DNA of 64,000 nucleotides. Origin: Cavia porcellus. Its lineage: Eukaryota > Chordata > Mammalia > Rodentia > Caviidae. Position numbers and translations under genes: made by a program. How positions within the stretch are numbered: the stretch's first letter is position 1; the number at the start of each line of letters is the position of its first letter. Location: the NCBI RefSeq assembly GCF_034190915.1, contig NW_026947632.1:124001-188000 (forward strand). Direction: 5' to 3'. Below, piece after piece: positions 27,401-41,530 of the stretch. Under the pieces are notes generated by a model. It was not told the DNA's origin and did no database searches. It worked only from the letters and a program-made list of their open reading frames with translations.

Positions 27401-30170
27401 CGCGATGTTTTTCAGAAACCTATCCTACATTGCCACTGCATGTTTCCTGACCTCCGCATTCTGAGCACTCCGTGGCGCTTTTCTCCATCCTACATTGCCA
27501 CTCACTGCCTATCCTAATTCAGGTCCTCTGGTTCACACCACCCCGTGATGGTTTTCTCACTGCTACTAGTGAATGGCCTGTTAGAAATCATTACACTGCG
27601 CACCACCCCGCGATGTTTTTCACAAACCTATCCTAGATTGCCACTGCATGTTTCCTCACCTCCCCATGCAGAGCACCCAGTGGTTATTTTCTCCCTCCTA
27701 CATTGCCAGTCACTGCCTATCCTTATCCAGGACCTCTGATTCACACCACCCCGTGATGGTTTTCTCACTCCTATTAGTGAATGGCCTGTTAGAAATCCTT
27801 ACAATGCGCACCACCGCGTGATGTTTTTCAAAAACTTATCCTACATTGCCAAAGAATGTTTCCTGACATCCCCATGCTGACCACCCCGTGGCACTTTTCT
27901 CCATCCTACATTGCAACTCACTGCCTATCCTAATTCAGGCCCTCTGATTCACCCCACCCCTTGATGTTTTTCTCACTCCTACTAGTCAATCGCCAGTTAG
28001 AAACCCTTACAATGCGCACCACCCCACGATGTTCTTCAAACACCTATCCTACATTGACACAGCATGTTTCCCGACCTCCGCATGCTGACCACCCCGTGGC
28101 GCTTATCTCCATCCTACATTGCCAATCACTCCTTATCCTAATTCAGGAACTCCGATTCACACCACCCCGTGATGTTTTTATAACTCCTACTAGTGAATGG
28201 CCTGTTAGAAACCATTACAATGCCCTCCACCCCGCGATGTTTTTCAGAAACCTAACCAACATTGCCACTGAATGTGTCCTGACCTCCCTATGCTGACCAG
28301 CACGTGGCACTTTTCTCCATCCTACGTTGCCACTCACTGGCTATCCTTAATTCTGGCCCTCCGATTCACAGCACCCCGTGATGTTTTTCTCACTCCTACT
28401 AGTGAAAGGCCAGTTAGAAACCCTTACAATGCACAACACCCCGCGATGTTTTTCAGAAACCTATCCTACATTGCCACTGCAGGTTTCCTGATCTCTCCAT
28501 GCTGACCATCGCGTGGCGCTTTTCTACATCCTACATTGCCACTCACTGCCTATCCTAATTCAGGCTCCCTGATTCACACCACCCCTGATGTTTTTCCCAC
28601 TCCTAATTGTGCATGGCCTGTTAGAAACCCTTACAATGTGCACCACCCCGAGATTTTTTTTTCAGAATCCTGTCCTACATTGCCACTGCATGTTTCATGA
28701 CCTCCCCATGCTGACCACCCGGTGGCGCATTTCTCCATCCAACATTGCCACTCACTGCCTATCCTAATTCAGGTCCTCCGATTCACAACAAACCGTGATG
28801 TTTTTCTCACTCCTACTAGGGAATGGCCTGTTAGAAACTCTCACAATGCGCACCACACCGCGATGTTTTTCAGAAACCTATCCAACATTGCCACTGCATG
28901 TTTCGTGACCTCCACATGCTGAGCACTCCGTGGCGCTTTTCTCCATCCTACATTGCCACTCACTACCTATGCTAATTCAGGTCCTCCGAATCACACCACC
29001 CCGTGATGGTTTTCTCACTGCTACTAGTGAATGGCCTGTTAGAAATCCTTACAATGCGCACCACTCCACGATATTTTTCAGAAACCTATCCTAGATTGCC
29101 ACTGCATGTTTCCTCACCTCCCCATGCAGAGCACCCAGTGGTGCTTTTCTCCATGCTACATTGCCAGTCACTGCCTATCCTTATTCAGGACCTCTGATTC
29201 ACACCACCGCCTGATGGTTTTCTCACTCCTATTAGTGAATGGCCTGTTAGAAATCCTTACAATGCACACCACCCCGCGATGTTTTTCAAAAATTTATCCT
29301 ACATTGCCACTGAATGTTTCCTGACATCCCCATGCTGACCACCCCGTGGCACTTTTCTCCATCCTTCATTGCCACTCACTGCCTATCCTAATTCAGGCCT
29401 TCTGATTCACCCAACCCCTTGATATTTTTCTCACTCCTACTAGTGAATGGCCAGTTAGAAACCCTTGCAATGCGCACCACCCCGCGATGTTCTTCAGAAA
29501 CCTATCCTACATTGCCACTGCATGTTTCCCGACCTCCGCATGCTGACCACCCCGTGGCGCTTATCTCCATCCTACATTGCCAATCACTCCCTATCCTAAT
29601 TCAGGAACTCCGATTCACACCACCCCGTGATGTTTTTATAACTCCTACTAGTGAATGGCCTGTTAGAAACCCTTACAATGCCCTCCACCCCACGATGTTT
29701 TTCAGAAACCTATCCAACATTGCCACTGAATGTTTCCTGAGCTCCCCATGCTGACCAGCCCGTGGCACTTTTCTCCATCCTACATTGCCACTCACTGGCT
29801 ATCATTAATTCAGGCCCTCCGATTCACAGCACCCCGTGATGTTTTTCTCACTCCTACTAGTGAAAGGCCAGTTAGAAACCCTTACAATGCAAACCACCCC
29901 GTGATGTTTTTCAGAAACCTTTCCTACATTGCCACTGCATGTTTCCTGACCTCCACATGCTGAGCACTCCGTGAAGTTTTTCTGCATCCTACATTGCCAC
30001 TCACTGCCTATACTAATTCAGGCCCTCCGATACACACCACTCCGTGATGTTTTTCTCAATCCTACTAGTGAATCGCCTGTTAGAAAGCCTTACAATGCGT
30101 ACCACCCCGCGATGTTTTTCAAAAAACTATCCTCCATTGCAACTGAATGTTTTCTGACCTCCCCATGCTG
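23932..30170 (+). repeat. 6.24-kb (30-monomer) higher-order unit, copy 1
   Basis: The unit 23932-30170 is followed at once by a shorter copy. Offsets are 6239-6240 over about 23.93-25.38 kb, 5407-5405 over most of about 26.21-29.7 kb, and 5196 at the end. Marker monomers recur in the same order, such as GATGGTTTTCTCAC with GCAGAGCACCCAGTGGTGC and the TTATAACTCC class. The first 500 bp are about 96% identical to the copy, later parts higher. Confidence 0.82.
25383..26214 (+). repeat. Four monomers (832 bp) missing from the second 6.24-kb unit
   Basis: The second copy follows this unit to about 25383 (31622 in the copy) and then resumes at 26214. The offset changes from 6239 to 5407, exactly 832 bp. 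The switch falls in GACCTCCCCATGCTGA, common to both sides. Confidence 0.78.
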
Positions 30171-33100
30171 AGCACTCCGTGGCACTTTTCTCCATCCTAC
30201 ATTGCCACTCATTGCCTATCCTAATTCAGGCTCCCTGATTCACACCACCCCGTGATGTTTTTCTCACTCCTACTACTGAATGGCCTGTTAGAAACCCTTA
30301 CAATGCACACCAACCCGCAATGTTTTTCAGAAACCTATCCTATATAGCCACTGCATGTTTCCTGATCTCCAATTGCTGACCACCCCGTGTCGCTTTTCTC
30401 CATCCTACATTGCCACTCACTGCCTATCCTAATTCAGGCCCTCTGATTCACACCACCCCGTGATGTTTTTCTCACTCCTACTAGTGAATGGCCTGTTACA
30501 AACCCTTCCAATGCGCACCACACCGCGATGATTTTCAAAAACCTATTCTACATTGCCCCTGCATGTTTCCTGACCTCCACATTCTATATACCCCTTGGCG
30601 TTTTTCTCCATCCTACATTGCCACTCACTGCCTATCCTAATTCAGGCCCTCTGATTCACACCACCCGTGATGTTTTTCTCACTCCTACTAGTGAATGGCC
30701 TGTTAGAAACGCTTACAATGCACACCACCCTGCCATGTTTTTCAGAAACTTATCCTATATTGCCACTGCATGTTTCGTGACCTCCCCATGCTGACAACCC
30801 CGTGGCGCTTTTCTCCATCCAACATTGGCTCTCACTGCCTATCCTAATTCAGGCCCTCCCATTCAAAGCACCCGTGATGTTTTTCTCACTCCTACTAGTG
30901 AATGGCCTGTTAGAAACCCTTACAATGCGCAGCAAACTGCAGTGTTTTTCACAAACCTATCCTACATTGCCACTGCACGTTTCCTGACCTGCCCATGCTG
31001 ACCACCGAATGGCGCATTTCTCCATCCTACATTGCCACTCGCTGCCTATTCTAATTCAGGTCCTCTGATTCACACCAAACCGTGATGTTTTTCTCACTCC
31101 TACTAGGGAATGGCCTGTTAGAAACTCTCACAGTGCGCACCACACCGCGATGTTTTTCAGAAACCTATCCTACATTCCCACTGCATATTTCCTGACCTCC
31201 ACATGCTGAGCACTCCGTGGCGCTTTTCTCCATCCTACATTGCCACTCACTGCCTATCCTAATTCAGGTCCTCCGATTCACACCACCCCGTGATGGTTTT
31301 CTCACTGCTGCTAGTGAATGGCCTGTTAGAAATCCTTACAATGCGCACCACCCCGCGATGTTTTTCAGAAACCTATCCTAGATTGGAACTGCATGTTTCC
31401 TCACCTCCCCATGCAGAGCACCCAGTGGTGCTTTTCTCCATCCTACATTGCCACTCGCTGCCTATCCTTATTCAGGACCTCTGATTCACACCACCCCGTG
31501 ATGGTTTTCTCACTCCTATTAGTGAATGGCCTGTTAGAAATACTTACAAGCGCACCACCCCGCGATGTTTTTCAAAAACTTATCCTACATTGCCACTGAA
31601 TGTTTCCTGACCTCCCCATGCTGAGCACTCCGTGGCACTTTTCTCCATCCTACATTGCCACTCACTGCCTATCCTAATTCAGGTCCTCCGATACACACGA
31701 TCCCGTGATGGTTTTCCCACTGCTACTAGTGAATAGCCTGTTAGAAATCCTTACATTGCGCACCACCCCACGATGTTTTTCAGAAACCTATCCTAGATTG
31801 CCACTGCATGTTTCCTCACCTCCCCATGCAGAGCACTAGTGGTGCTTTTCTCCATCCTACATTGCCACTCACTGCCTATCCTCATTCAGGACCTCTGATT
31901 CACACGACCCCGTGATGTTTTTCTCACTCCTATTAGTGAATGGCCTGTTAGAAATCCTTACAATGCGCACCGCCCGGCGACGTTTTTCAAAAACTTATCT
32001 TTCATTGCCACTGAATGTTTCCTGACCTCCACATGCTGACCACCCCGTGGCACTTTTCTCCATCCTACATTGCGACTCACTGCCTATCCTAATTCAGGAC
32101 CTCTGATTCACCCCACCCCTTGATGTTTTTCTCACTCCTACTAGTGAATGGCCAGTTAGAAACCCTTACAATGCGCACCACCCCGCGATGTTCTTCAGAA
32201 ACCTATCCTACATTGCCACTGCATGTTTCCCGACTTCCCCATGCTGACCACCCCGTGGCGCTTATCTCCATTCTACATTGCCACTCACTGCCTATTCTAA
32301 TTCAGGAACTCCGATTCACACCACCCCGTGATGTTTTTATAACTCGTACTAGTGAATGGCCTGTTAGAAACGCTTACAATGCCCTCCACCCCACGATGTT
32401 TTTCAGAAACCTATCCTACATTGCCACTGAATGTTTCCTGACCTCCCCATGCTGACCAGCCCGTGGCACTTTTCTCCATCCTACATTGCCACTCACTGCC
32501 TATCCTAATTCAGGCCCTCCGATTCACAGCACCCCGTGATGTTTTTCTCACTCCTACTAGTGAAAGGCCAGTTAGAAACCCTTACAATGCACACCACCCC
32601 GCGATGTTTTTCCGAAAACTATCCTACATTGCCACTGCACGTTTCCTGACCTCCCCATGCTGACCACCGCGTGGCGCGTTTCTCCATCCTACATTGCCAC
32701 TCACTGCCTATCCTAATTCAGGTCCTCCGATTCACAGCAAACCGTGATGTTTTTCTCACTCCTACTTGGGAATGGCCTGTTAGAAACTCTCAAGTGCGCA
32801 CCACACCGCGATGTTTTTCAGAAACCTATCCTACATTGCCACTGCATGTTTCCTGACCTCCGCATGCTGAGCACTCCGTGGCGCTTTTCTCCATCCTACA
32901 TTGCCGCTCACTGCCTATTCTAATTCAGGTCCTCTGATTCACACCACCCCGTGATGGTTTTCTCACTGTTACTAGTGAATGGCCTGTTAGAAATCCTTAC
33001 ACTGCGCACCACCCCGCGATGTTTTTCAGAAACCTATCCTAGATTGCCACTGCATGTTTCCTCACCTCCCCATGAAGAGCACCCAGTGGTGCTTTTCTCC

Positions 33101-35370
33101 CTCCTACATTGCCAGTCACTGCCTATCCTTATCCAGGACCTCTGATTCACACCACCCCGTGATGGTTTTCTCACTCCTATTAGTGAATGGCCTGTTAGAA
33201 ATCCTTATAATGCGCACCACCCCGCGATGTTCTTCAAACACCTATCGTACATTGACACTGCATGTTTCCCGACCTCCGCATGCTGACCACCCCATGGCGC
33301 TTATCTCCATCCTACATTGCCAATCACTCCCTATCCTAATTCAGGAAATCCGATTCACACCACCCCGTGATGTTTTTATAACTCCTACTAGTGAATGGCT
33401 ATTAGAAACCATTACAATGCCCTCCACCCCGCGATGTTTTTCAGAAACCTAACCAACATTGCCACTGAATGTTTCCTGACCTCCCCATGCTGACCAGCAC
33501 GTGGCACTTTTCTCCATCCTACATTGCCACTCACTGGCTATCCTTAATTCAGGCCCTCCGATTCACAGCACCCCGTGATGTTTTTCTCACTCCTACTAGT
33601 GAAAGGCCAGTTAGAAACCCTTACAATGCACACCACCCCGCGATGTTTTTCAGAAACCTTTCCTACATTGCCACTGCATGTTTCCTGACTTCCACATGCT
33701 GAGCATTCCGTGGCGTTTTTCTCCATCCTACATTGCCACTCACCGCCTATACTAATTCAGGCCCTCCGATACACACCACCCCGTGATGTTTTTCTCAATC
33801 CTACTAGTGAATGACCTGTTAGAAACCCTTACAATGCGCATAACTCCGCGATGTTTTTCAAAAACCTATCCTACATTCCCACTGCAAGTTTCCTGATCTC
33901 TCCATGCTGACCATCGCGTGGCGCTTTTCTACATCCTACATTGCCACTCACTGCCTATCCTAATTCAGGCTCCCCGATTCACACCACCCCTGATGTTTTT
34001 CTCACTCCTAATTGTGAATGGCCTGTTAGAAACCCTTACAATGTGCACCACCCCGAGATTTTTTTTTCAGAAACCTGTCCTACATTGCCACTGCATATTT
34101 CATGACCTCCCCATGCTGACCACCCGGTGGCGCATTTCTCCATCCAACATTGCCACTCACTGCCTATCCTAATTCAGGTCCTCCGATTCACAACAAACCG
34201 TGATGTTTTTCTCACTCCTACTAGGGAATGGCCTGTTAGAAACTCTCACAATGCGCACCACACCACGATGTTTTTCAGAAACCTATCCTATATTGCCACT
34301 GCATGTTTCCTGACCTCCACATGCTGAGCACTCCGTGGCGCTTTTCTCTGTCCTACATTCCCACACACTACCTATCCTAATTCAGGTCCTCCGATTCACA
34401 CCACCCCGTGATGGTTTTCTCACTGCTACTAGTTAATGGCCTGTTAGAAATCCTTACAATGCGCACCACTCCGCGATATTTTTCAGAAACCTATCCTAGA
34501 TTGCCACTGCATGTTTCCTCAGCTCCCCATGCAGAGCACCCAGTGGTGCTTTTCTCCATGCTACATTGCCAGTCACTGCCTATCCTTATTCAGGACCTCT
34601 GATTCACACCACCGCGTGATGGTTTTCTCACTCCTATTAGTGAATGGCCTGTTAGAAATCCTTACAATGCGCACCACCCCGCGATGTTTTTCAAAAATTT
34701 ATCCTACATTGCCACTGAATGTTTCCTGACATCCGCATCCTGACCACCCCGTGGCACTTTTCTCCATCCTTCATTGCCACTCACTGCCTATCCTAATTCA
34801 GGCCTTCTGATTCACCCCACCCCTTGATGTTTTTCTCACTCCTACTAGTGAATGGCCAGTTAGAAACCCTTACAATGCGCACCACCCCGCGATGTTCTTC
34901 AGAAACCTATCCTACATTGCCACTGCATGTTTCCCGACCTCCGCATGCTGACCACCCCGTGGCGCTTATCTCCATCCTACATTGCCCCTCACTCCCTATC
35001 CTAATTCAGGAAATCCGATTCACACCACCCCGTGATGTTTTTATAACTCCTACTAGTGAATGGCCTGTTAGAAACCCTTACAATGCCCTCCACCCCACGA
35101 TGTTTTTCAGAAACCTTTCCTACATTGCCACTGCATGTTTCCTGACCTCCACATGCTGAGCACTCCGTGGCGTTTTTCTGCATCCTACATTGCCACTCAC
35201 TGCCTATACTAATTCAGGCCCTCCAATACACACCACTCCGTGATGTTTTTCTCAATCCTACTAGTGAATCGCCTGTTAGAAAGCCTTACAATGCGTACCA
35301 CCCCGCGATGTTTTTCAAAAAACTATCCTCCATTGCCACTGAATGTTTCCTGACCTCTCCATGCTGAGCA
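30171..35370 (+). repeat. 6.24-kb higher-order unit, copy 2, shortened to about 5.2 kb
   Basis: Directly follows copy 1 and reads the same monomers in order, lacking 832 bp at about 31.62 kb and a net single monomer elsewhere. Around 33.2 kb one monomer is lost: GAAATCCTTATAATGCG is joined to the GATGTTCTTC class. Around 33.7-33.9 kb one monomer is gained relative to 28.45 kb. Around 35.1 kb a further monomer is lost. All changes keep the 208-bp phase, as expected for unequal exchange between aligned monomers. Confidence 0.8.
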
Positions 35371-36945
35371 CTCCGTGGCGCTTTTCTCCATCCTACATTG
35401 CCACTCACTGCCGATCCTAATTCAGGCTCCCCGATTCACACCACCCCGTGATGTTTTTCTCACTCCTACTAGTGAATGGCCTGTTTGAAACCCTTACAAT
35501 GCGCATAACCCTGCGATGTTTTTCAGAAACCTATCCTACATTGCCACAGCGTGTCCTGACCTCTCCATGCTGACCATCGCGTGGCGCTTTTCTTCATCCT
35601 ACATTGCCACTCACTGGCTATCCTAATTCAGGCTCCCCGATTCACACCACCCCTGATGTTTTTCTCACTCCTAATAGTGAATGGCCTGTTAGAAACCCTT
35701 ACAATGTGCACCACCCCGAGATTTTTTTTCAGAAACCTGTCCTACATTGCCACTGCATGTTTCCTGACCTCCCCATGCTGACCACCCCGTCGAACATTTC
35801 TCCATCCTACATTGCCACTCACTGCCTATCCTAATTCAGTCTCCCCTATTCACACCACCCCGTGATGTTTTTCTCACTCCTCCTAGTGAATGGCCTGTTA
35901 GAAACCCTTACAATGTGCACCAAACCGTGATTTTTTTTCAGAAACCTATCCTACATTGCCACTGCATGTTTCCTGACCTCGCCATGCTGACCACCCCGTC
36001 GAACATTTCTCCATCCTACATTGCCACTCACTGCCTATCCTAATTCAGGCTCCCCGATTCACACCACCCCGTGATGTTTTTCTCACTCCTCCTAGTGAAT
36101 GGCCTGTTAGAAACCCTTACAATGCGCACCACCCCGCGATGTTTTGCAGAAACATATCCTACATTGCAACTGCATATTTCCTGACCTACACATGCTGACC
36201 ACCCAGCGGCGCTTTTCTCCATCCTACATTGCCACTCACTGCCTATCTTAATTCAGACTCCCCGATTCACACCACCCCATGATGTTTTTCTCACTCCTAC
36301 TAGAGAATGGCCTGTTCGAAACCCTTACAATGTCCACCACCCCGCGATTATTTTTCAGAAACCTATCCTACATTGCCACTGCATATTTCCTGACCTCCAC
36401 ATGCTGACCACCCGGTGGCGCTTTTCTCCATCCTACATTGCACGCACTGCCTATCCTTATTCACGCCCAGCGATTCACACCACCCCGTGATGTTTTTCTC
36501 ACTCCTACTAGTGAATGGCCTGTTACAAAACCTTGCAGTGCGCACCACACCGCGATGTTTTTCAGAAACCTATCCTACATTGCCACTACATGTTTCCTGA
36601 ACTCCAATTTCTAAATACCCCTTGGCGCTTTTCTCCATCCTACATTGCCACTAACTGCCTATCCTACTTCAGGCCCTCCGATTAACACCAACCCGTGATG
36701 TTTTTCTCACCCCTACGAGTGAAAGGCGTGTTAGAAACCCTTACAATGCGCACCACCCTGCGATGTTTTTCAGAAACCTATCCTACATGGCCACTGCAAG
36801 TTTCCTGATCTCCACATACTGAGCACTCCATGTCGCTTTTCTCCATCCTACATTGCCACTCACTGCCTATCCTACTTCAGGCCCTCCGATTTACACCACC
36901 CCATGATGTCTTTCTCACTCCTACTAGTGAATGCCCTGTTAGAAA
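34895..36945 (+). repeat. Duplicated segment of about 2 kb, copy 1 (partner 41531-43790)
   Basis: Matches 41531 onward at an offset of 6636-6637, rising to 6846 after about 36.2 kb because the partner has one extra monomer. Shared rare markers include TTCAGGAAATCCGATTCAC, AATACACACCACTCCGTG, CACAGCGTGTCCTGACC, two successive CGTCGAACATTTCTCC monomers and TTGCACGCACTGCC. A related but older version lies at about 14.4-16.9 kb. Confidence 0.85.
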
Positions 36946-36979
36946 CCCTTACAATGCGCACCACACCGCGAAGTTTTTC

Positions 36980-38830
36980 AGAAACCTATTCTACATTGCC
37001 ACTGCATGTTTCATGACTTACCCATGCTGACCACGCCGTGGCGCATTTCTCCATCCTACCTTGCCACTCACTGCCTTCCCTAATTCAGGCTTCCCATTCA
37101 CACCACCCCGTGATGTCTTCCTCACTCCTACTAGTAAATGGCCTGTTAGAAAGCCTTACAATGCGCACCACCCCGCGATATTTTTAGAAACCTATCCTAC
37201 ATTGCCACGGCATGTTTCCTGACTTCCCCATGCTGACCACCCCTTGGCGATTTTCTCCATCCTACATTGCCACTCACTGCCTATCCTAATTCAGGCGTCC
37301 GACTCACACCACCCCGTATGTTTTTCTCACTCCTAGTAGTGAATCGCTTGTTAGAAACCCTAACAATGTGCACCACACCACGATGTTTCTCATAAACCTA
37401 TCCTACATTGAAACTGCATGTTTTCTGACCTCCCCATGCCGACCACCCCGTGGCGCTTTTCTCCATCCTACTTTGCCACTCACTGCCTATCCTAATTCAG
37501 GCTCCCGATTGACAACACGCTGTGATGTTTTTCTCACTCATACTAGTTAATGGCCTGTTAGAAACACTTACAGTGCACACAGCACAGCGATGTTTTTCAG
37601 AAACCTATCCTACATTGCCACTGCAAGTTTCCTGACCTCCCAATGCTGACCACCCCGTGGCGATTTCTCCATCCTACATTGCCATTCACTGCCTATCCTA
37701 ATTCAGGGTTTCCGATTCACACCAACATGTGAGGTTTTTCTCAGTCCTACTTGTGAATGGCCTGTTAGAAACCATTACAATGCGCACCACCTCTCGATGT
37801 TTTTCAGAAACCTATCCTACATTGCCTCTGCATGTTTCTTGACCTCGCCATGCTGACCAACCAGTGGTGCTTTTCTCCATCCTACATTGCCAATCACAGC
37901 CTATCCTAATTCAGGCTTCCGATTCACAACACCCTGTGATGTTTTTGTCACTCCTACTAGTGAATCGCTTGTTAGAAACGCTAACAATGTGCACCACACT
38001 GCGATGTTTCTCATAAACCTTTCCTACATTGCCACTGCATGTTTCCTGACCTCCCCATGCTGACCACCCCGTGGTGCTTTTCTCCATCCTACATTGCCAC
38101 TCACTGCCTATCCTAATTCAGGCTTCGCATTCCCACCACCCCGTGATATCTTCCTCACTCCTACTAGTGAATGGCCTGTTAGAAACCCTTACAATGCGCA
38201 CCACCCCGCGATGTTTTGCAGAAACCTATCCTACATTGCCACTGCATGTTTCCTGACCTCCACATGCTGAGCACTCCCTGGCGATTTTCTCCATCCTGCA
38301 TTGCCACTCACTGCCTATCCTAATTCAGGCACTCCGATTAACACCACCCCGTGATGTTTTTCTCACTCCTATTAGTGAATGGCCTGTTAGAAACCCTTAC
38401 AGTGCGCACCACACCGCGATGTTTTTCAGAAACCTATCCTACATTGCCACTGCATGTTTCCTGATCTCCACATGCGGAGCACTCCGTGGCGCTTTTCTCC
38501 ATCCTACATTGCCACTCACTGCCTATCCTAATTCAGGCCCTCCGATTCACACCAACCTGAGATGTTTTTCTCACTCCTACTAGTGAATGGCCTGTTAGAA
38601 ACCCTTAAAGTGCGCACCACACCGCGATGTTTTTCAGAAACCTATCCTACATTGCCACTGCATGTTTCCTGACCTCCCCATGCTAAATACCCCTTGGCGC
38701 TTTTCTCCATCCCACATTGCCATCCACTGCCTATCCTAATTCAGGCCTTCCGATTCACACCACCCTGTGATACTTTCTCACTCCTACTAGTGAGTGGCCT
38801 GTTAGAAACCCTTACAATGCGCACGACCCC
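36980..38830 (+). repeat. Duplicated segment of about 1.85 kb, copy 1 (partner 39466-41520)
   Basis: Aligns with 39466 onward at offset 2486 up to about 38.5 kb, then 2694. Characteristic monomers have shortened C subunits (GGCTTCCCATTCAC, GGCTTCCGATT), CCTTCCCTAATTC and TGTTTCTCATAAACC. These short variants explain why 12 monomers total 2486 rather than 2496 bp. Confidence 0.83.
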
Positions 38831-39465
38831 GCGATGTTTTTCAGAAACCTATCCTATATTGCCACTGCATGTTTCCTGACCTCCACATGCTGAGCACTCC
38901 GTGGCGCTTTTCTCCATCCTACATTGCCACTCCCTGCCTATCCTACTTCAGGCCCTCCAATTCACACCACCCCGTGATGTTTTTCTCACTCCTACTAGTG
39001 AATGGCCTGTTAGAAAGCATTGCAATGCACACCACACCGGGATGTTTTTCAGAAACCTATCCTACATTGCCACTGCATGTTTCCTGACCTCCCCATGCTG
39101 ACCACCCCGTGGCGCTTTTCTCCATCCTGCGTTGCCACTCACTGTCTATACTAATTCAGGCCCTCCGATTCACACCACCCTGTGCTGTTTTTCTCACTCC
39201 TACTAGTGAATGGCCTGTTAGAAACCCTTACACTGCGCACCACCCCGCAATGTTTTTCAGAAACCTATCCTACATTGCCACTGCATGTTTCCTGACCTCC
39301 CCATGCTGACCACCCTGTGGCGCTTTTCTCCATCCTACCTTGCCACTCACTGCCTATCCTAATTCAGGCTTCCCATTCACATCACCATATGATGTCTTCC
39401 TCACTCCTACTAGTGAATGGCCTGTTAGAAACCCTTACAATGCGCACCACCCCGCGATGTTTTTC
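38830..39465 (+). repeat. Three monomers between the 2.5-kb repeats
   Basis: Close-to-consensus monomers without a counterpart in the second 2.5-kb segment. The unit at 39109-39316 has few private changes. No other content is seen. Confidence 0.6.
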
Positions 39466-41520
39466 AGAAACCTATCCTACATTGCCACTGCATGTTTCAT
39501 GACTTCCCCATGCTGACCACGCCGTGGCGCATTTCTACATCCTACCTTGCCACTCACTGCCTTCCCTAATTCCGGCTTCCCATTCACACCACCCCGTGAT
39601 GTCTTCCTCACTCCTACTAGTAAATGGCCTGTTAGAAAGCCTTACAATGCGCACCACCCCGCGATATTTTTAGAAACCTATCCTACATTGCCACGGCATG
39701 TTTCCTGACTTCCCCATGCTGACCACCCCTTGGCGATTTTCTCCATCCTACATTGCCACTCACTGCCTATCCTAATTCAGGCCTCCGACTCACACCACCC
39801 CGTATGTTTTTCTCACTCCTAGTAGTGAATCGCTTGTTAGAAACCCTAACAATGTGCACCACACCACGATGTTTCTCATAAACCTATCCTACATTGCCAC
39901 TGCATGTTTTCTGACCTCCCCATGCCAACCACCCAGTGGCGCTTTTCTGCATCCTACTTTGCCACTCACTGCCTATCCTAATTCAGGCTTCCGATTGACA
40001 ACACGCTGTGATGTTTTTCTCACTCATACTAGTTAATGCCCTGTTAGAAACACTTACAGTGCACACAGCACAGCGATGTTTTTCAGAAACCTATCCTACA
40101 TTGCCAAAGCAAGTTTCCTGACCTCCCAATGCTGACCACCCCGTGGCGCTTTCTCCATCCTACATTGCCACTCACTGCCTATCCTAATTCAGGCCCTCTG
40201 ATTCACACCAACATGTGAGGTTTTTCTCACTCCTACTTGTGAATGGCCTGTTAGAAACCATTACAATACGCACCACCTCTCGATGTTTTTCAGAAACCTA
40301 TCCTACATTGCCACTGCATGTTTCTTGACCTCCCCATGCTGACCAACCAGTGGTGCTTTTCTCCATCCTACATTGCCACTCACAGCCTATCCTAATTCAG
40401 GATTCCGATTCACACCACCCTGTGATGTTTTTCTCACTCCTACTAGTGAATCGCTTGTTAGAAACGCTAACAATGTGCACCACACTGCGATGTTTCTCAT
40501 AAACCTATCCTACATTGCCACTGCATGTTTCCCGACCTCCCCATGCTGACCACCCCGTGGTGCTTTTCTCCATCCTACATTGCCACTCACTGCCTATCCT
40601 AATTCAGGCTTCGCATTCACACCACCGCGTGATATCTTCCTCAGTCCTACTAGTGAATGGCCTGTTAGAAACCCTTACAATGCGCACCACACCGCGATGT
40701 TTTGCAGAAACCTATCCTACATTGCCACTGCATGTTTCCTGACCTCCACATGCTGAGCACTCCCTGGCGATTTTCTCCATCCTACATTGCCACTCACTGC
40801 CTATCCTAATTCAGGCACTCCGATTAACACCACCCCGTGATGTTTTTCTCACTCCTACTAGTGAATGGCCTGTTAGAAACCCTTACAGTACGCACCACAC
40901 CGCGATGTTTTTCAGAAACCTATCCTACATTGCAACTGCATGTTTTCTGACCACCCCATGCTAAATACGCCTTGGTGCTTTTCTCCGTCCTACATTTCCA
41001 CTCACTGACTATCCTACCTCAGGCCCTCCGATTCACACCACCCCGTGATGTTTTTCTCACTCCTACTAGTGATTGGCCTGTTAGAAAGCCTTACAATGCG
41101 CACAACCGCGCGATGTTTTTGAGAAACCTATCCTACATTACCACTGCATGTTTCCTGACCTCCACATGCTGAGCACTCCGTGGCGCTTTTGTCCATCCTA
41201 CATTGCCACTCACTGCCTATCCTAATTCAGGCCCTCCGATTCACACCAACCTGAGATGTTTTTCTCACTCCTACTAGTGAATGGCCTGTTAGAAACCCTT
41301 AAAGTGCGCACCACACCGCGATGTTTTTCAGAAACCTATCCTACATTGCCACTGCATGTTTCCTGACCTCCCCATACTAAATACCCCTTGGCGCTTTTCT
41401 CCATCCTACATTGCCATCCACTGCCTATCCTAATTCAGGCCTTCCGATTCACACCACCCCGTGATACTTTCTCACTCCTACTAGTGAGTGGCCTGTTAGA
41501 AACCCTTACAATGCGCACCA
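39466..41520 (+). repeat. Duplicated segment, copy 2, with one extra monomer
   Basis: Follows 36980-38830 in marker order. One additional 208-bp monomer lies at about 40.96-41.17 kb (markers GGTGCTTTTCTCCGTCC, CTACCTCAGGCCC, AACCGCGCGATG, TTTTTGAGAAACC), shifting the offset from 2486 to 2694. At 41499-41531 the sequence changes to the 34.9-kb family, so two duplications meet here. Confidence 0.8.
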
Positions 41521-41530
41521 CCCCGCGATG

